A stretch of DNA of 64,000 nt from Burkholderia sp. SRS-46. Lineage in GTDB: Bacteria; Pseudomonadota; Gammaproteobacteria; Burkholderiales; Burkholderiaceae. Numbering within the stretch: position 1 is the first letter of the stretch; the number at the start of each line of letters is the position of its first letter. Where the stretch lies: assembly GCF_004343775.1 (NCBI RefSeq), contig NZ_PTXL01000003.1, positions 124,001-188,000 on the forward strand. Direction: 5' to 3'. A program made the position numbers and the translations under genes. The notes beneath the pieces were generated by a model. It did no database searches. It was not told the origin of the DNA and saw only the letters and a program-made list of their open reading frames with translations. This document shows, piece after piece, positions 61,552-64,000 of this stretch.

Positions 61552-64000
61552 TTACTTCCACTGATACAACATGCCCGCGCCCACGACGCGCTGGCTTCCG
61601 CTGAAACCGCCATTCAGCGTTGCCTTGAGGTTCTCCGAGACACGGGCCTGCACACCGATCGCCATGGCCTTCTGGCCCGAGAACGTCGCCGTGCCGACCC
61701 CCATCGCGAAATTGGAATCCCGGTCCATGTGCGGGATCGACGCGATCGCGGCCGTGGCGGCAATCCCCTGGCGCGCCATCGCGTCGGTTTGCTGGATCTG
61801 CTGCTGCATCTGGTTGACCTGGTTGCCCAGATTGTTCACCGACGTCGACAATGCGCCCGACACGGCATTCAGCTGGTTGACGTTGACCGCGTCGGTGCCT
61901 TCCGTGCCCGCCGCGACGTTGACGACCTGCCGCGCCGACGTGGCGAAGCCCACCGAGAGCACGCCCGAGCGCCCGCCGTCGTTGCTGCCGGTGCCGATGG
62001 CCGCCGAATTGCTTCCGCTTGCCGTCGCACCCACGCCGATGGCCGTCGAACCATTGCCGGTCGCTTGCGAGTTGTTGCCGACCGCCGTGCTGCTCGCGCC
62101 GGATGCGACCGCGCCCAATCCGCCTGCGGAAGCGTTCGAGCCGCTCGGCGCCGGCGCGCCGTTCGGGCTGGACGGGTTGGACGTGAACGAGCCGCCGGTC
62201 GAGCCGCCGGTATTGCTCGTCTTCTGGCTGATCAGCGTGGTCAACTGATTGGCAACCGCATCCAGCTGGGACACGTTGACCGCATCGGTCCCCACCCGGC
62301 CGGCGGCCAGGCCCGTGATCTGCCGGTTGCCGACGTTGACCTCGCCCGCCGACGACTGCGGGCTGCTCAACCCGTATGCGACGTAATTGTTCAACGCGCC
62401 AACCGCCGTCAGCGATCCGGCGCCGAGCGCGACGCTGTTGGCGAACGTCGCGCTCGCGCCGGCGCCCAGCGCCAGCGCATTGATCGCACTGCCCTGCGCA
62501 CCCGAACCGAGCGCCACGCTGCCGGCATTCAGCGCGCGCGCATTCGCGCCCTGCGCGATCGACTGCGCGCCGCCGGCCGCCGCACCGCTGCCGAGCGCGA
62601 GCGCATCCGCCTGCGCGGCGCTCGAGCCCTGCCCGATCGCCACGCCGCCGGGCGCCGTCGCATCGACGATCGCGCCGTTCCCGATGCCTACGCCGTTATC
62701 GCCGTTCACGACGGTCGTCGGACCGACCGCGACCGACTCCGCGCCCACTGCCAGCGAATCGGTCCGCGCGGAGTTTGCGTGGAAGTACATCTGCCCGCTC
62801 ACCGCGAACGACGACAGCGCGCCGGCCAGTTGCCGCACCGTGACCGCGTCCTGCGCCTGCGTGCCGTCCGCAACGTTGGTCAGTTGCCGATAGGTGTTGC
62901 CGCTCGCGCTGCCGAACGACACCGCCCCGAGCAAGGTCTGGTCCGACGTGTTGAACGGAACTGCCCGACTGCCGATCGTCACCGAACCGGCACCCGACAG
63001 CACCGCTCGATCCGATACCGAACCCGAGCCGATCGCCACGCCACCCGCGATCGATGCGCTCGACTGCGCGCCAAACGCCAGCGCATTCGCCGCCTGCGCC
63101 TGCGCGCCGTTGCCGGCTGCCAGGCTGTTCGTTCCGCCCGCGATGGCCTGCGGGCCGATCGCGACGCTGTCGGTACCCGTCGCCTGGCTGTCGGCCGCGC
63201 TGGAGTTCGCGCGGAAATACTTGATGCCGCCGCCGTTCTGGATGTTGTTGACGGCATTCGTCACGCTGGTCACGTTCTGGTTCGTCGCGTACAGCTGCGA
63301 GCCGTTGACCGCGTCCGTGCTCGTCGGGCTCAATGCGCCGGCCGCGACGTTCGTGATCGTGTTCGGGCTACTGCCGCCGTGCTTGGCACTGAAAGCGCCG
63401 GCGCCGCCGTTCGCCGTCGGGTCCCACATCAGCGCGTCGTTCTGCACCTGGCTGACCTTCGAGCTGACTGCCTGCAGCTGGCTGACGTTCACGGCATCGG
63501 TCGGCGCGGCGCCTGCCGCGACGTTCGTGATGCGACGCTCGGCCCCCGCCGAACCCACCGACACTTCACCCGCGGGCGTCGCGCCCGCCAGCGGCGCAGT
63601 GCCGGGGTTGTATGCGGCAAGCCCCAGATTGGCGTTCGTCGTCGAATTCGCGCCGAGCGCGACCGAATTCGCGGTGGTCGCCTGCGCGCCGCCGCCGATC
63701 GCGACGCTGTCCGCGCCGGTGGCCTGGCTGTCCGCAGCCGTGGAATTGGCGTGGAAATACTTGATCCCGCCACCGTTGGTCATGTTGTTGATCGCCGTGG
63801 TATTCGCGGTGACCTGCTGGTTCGTCGCGTAGAGCTGCGAGCCGTTGACTGCATCCGTGCTGGTCGGGTTCAGCTGGCCGGCAGCGACATTCTGGATCTG
63901 CCGTTCCGCGCCGTTGGTGCCCATGCTCACCGCGCTCGTCGGATTCGCGCCCGCGAAGACGTAGTGGGTGCCGCCGATCGTCGCGCCGGATGTCGGGGTG
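61552..64000 (-). CDS. Trimeric autotransporter adhesin (YadA-like), 3' part only
   Basis: At least 815 residues are visible; the frame is open to the window edge (it reads GGTHYVFAGANPTSAVSMG before the first internal Met). Head repeats (SVAIG/SVALG-type, 14-residue spacing) alternate with repeated neck modules ([48 protein letters not shown]) and repeated KYFHANSTAADSQATG segments. A coiled stalk (LGNQVNQMQQQIQQTDAMARQG) leads to the YadA anchor (NFAMGVGTATFSGQKAMAIGV, ending in YQWK). It is a larger paralogue of the 491-residue adhesin nearby. Confidence 0.93.
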   Translation of the reverse strand, partial: TPTSGATIGGTHYVFAGANPTSAVSMGTNGAERQIQNVAAGQLNPTSTDAVNGSQLYATNQQVTANTTAINNMTNGGGIKYFHANSTAADSQATGADSVAIGGGAQATTANSVALGANSTTNANLGLAAYNPGTAPLAGATPAGEVSVGSAGAERRITNVAAGAAPTDAVNVSQLQAVSSKVSQVQNDALMWDPTANGGAGAFSAKHGGSSPNTITNVAAGALSPTSTDAVNGSQLYATNQNVTSVTNAVNNIQNGGGIKYFRANSSAADSQATGTDSVAIGPQAIAGGTNSLAAGNGAQAQAANALAFGAQSSASIAGGVAIGSGSVSDRAVLSGAGSVTIGSRAVPFNTSDQTLLGAVSFGSASGNTYRQLTNVADGTQAQDAVTVRQLAGALSSFAVSGQMYFHANSARTDSLAVGAESVAVGPTTVVNGDNGVGIGNGAIVDATAPGGVAIGQGSSAAQADALALGSGAAAGGAQSIAQGANARALNAGSVALGSGAQGSAINALALGAGASATFANSVALGAGSLTAVGALNNYVAYGLSSPQSSAGEVNVGNRQITGLAAGRVGTDAVNVSQLDAVANQLTTLISQKTSNTGGSTGGSFTSNPSSPNGAPAPSGSNASAGGLGAVASGASSTAVGNNSQATGNGSTAIGVGATASGSNSAAIGTGSNDGGRSGVLSVGFATSARQVVNVAAGTEGTDAVNVNQLNAVSGALSTSVNNLGNQVNQMQQQIQQTDAMARQGIAATAAIASIPHMDRDSNFAMGVGTATFSGQKAMAIGVQARVSENLKATLNGGFSGSQRVVGAGMLYQWK

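Noticed and set aside
58193..64000. Repetitive DNA considered as a tandem repeat array or CRISPR
   Set aside because: The repeats encode the 14-residue head repeats and neck motifs of trimeric autotransporters in an open frame.

Overview
The window is GC-rich (short AT-rich stretches apart) and looks like a Burkholderia accessory region. Grounds: codon use, several short H-NS proteins of the Burkholderia/Ralstonia type, two YadA-like trimeric autotransporters, and Burkholderia-type insertion sequences (IS30, IS66, IS407-like IS3, IS110/IS1111 group). The species cannot be fixed from sequence alone. No tRNA, rRNA or CRISPR array was recognised.

Layout. (1) 1-3.4 kb: a minus-strand operon with one frameshifted gene, then a plus-strand pair that looks like a conflict-system module (small EACC1-like component plus a large protein with an HExxH zincin motif). 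(2) 3.7-5.8 kb: a small conserved gene, an IS30 element with a nonsense-killed transposase, and a TetR remnant. (3) 5.75-18.7 kb: one minus-strand operon with overlapping genes encoding a single-module type I polyketide synthase pathway: two uncharacterised leader proteins, acyl-AMP ligase, ketoreductase, carrier protein, a 2107-residue KS-AT-DH-KR-ACP-TE synthase, editing thioesterase, HepT-like protein, SDR and an MDR enoyl reductase. The synthase TE has Cys in place of Ser in its nucleophile elbow. (4) 19-27.5 kb: a repeated H-NS module, partly decayed, interleaved with a polyamine-type ABC transporter lacking an ATPase, and an acetyltransferase plus AraC regulator. (5) 27.5-31.4 kb: MlrC-family hydrolase, MFS transporter and divergent LysR regulator. 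(6) 31.5-39.5 kb: IS66 and IS3 elements, another H-NS module, an orphan type III-style lytic transglycosylase, an XRE/S24 regulator, and an AT-rich pair (VUT transporter, DUF985 cupin).

(7) 39.6-50.2 kb: a mobile-element graveyard. One IS1111-group element sits inside another, which sits inside an IS407-like IS3. A second identical copy of the innermost element splits a subtilisin-like protease that lies next to a LecA-like lectin and a PAAR protein, a possible type VI secretion cargo locus. (8) 50.4-58 kb: a catabolic operon (HMG-CoA-lyase-like enzyme, type III CoA-transferase, MFS transporter, amidohydrolase) with a divergent IclR regulator and three matching operators. The MFS gene is interrupted by a group II intron whose exact removal restores the frame. 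(9) 58-64 kb: a complete trimeric autotransporter, an H-NS protein, an OmpA-like lipoprotein and a second, larger trimeric autotransporter running off the window.

Points that most deserve a second look: the EACC1-like/zincin pair; the PKS operon with its Cys thioesterase and orphan HepT-like protein; the recurrent H-NS/helical-protein module; the two IS1111 copies that chose targets sharing eight bases; the protease-lectin-PAAR locus; and the in-frame group II intron.
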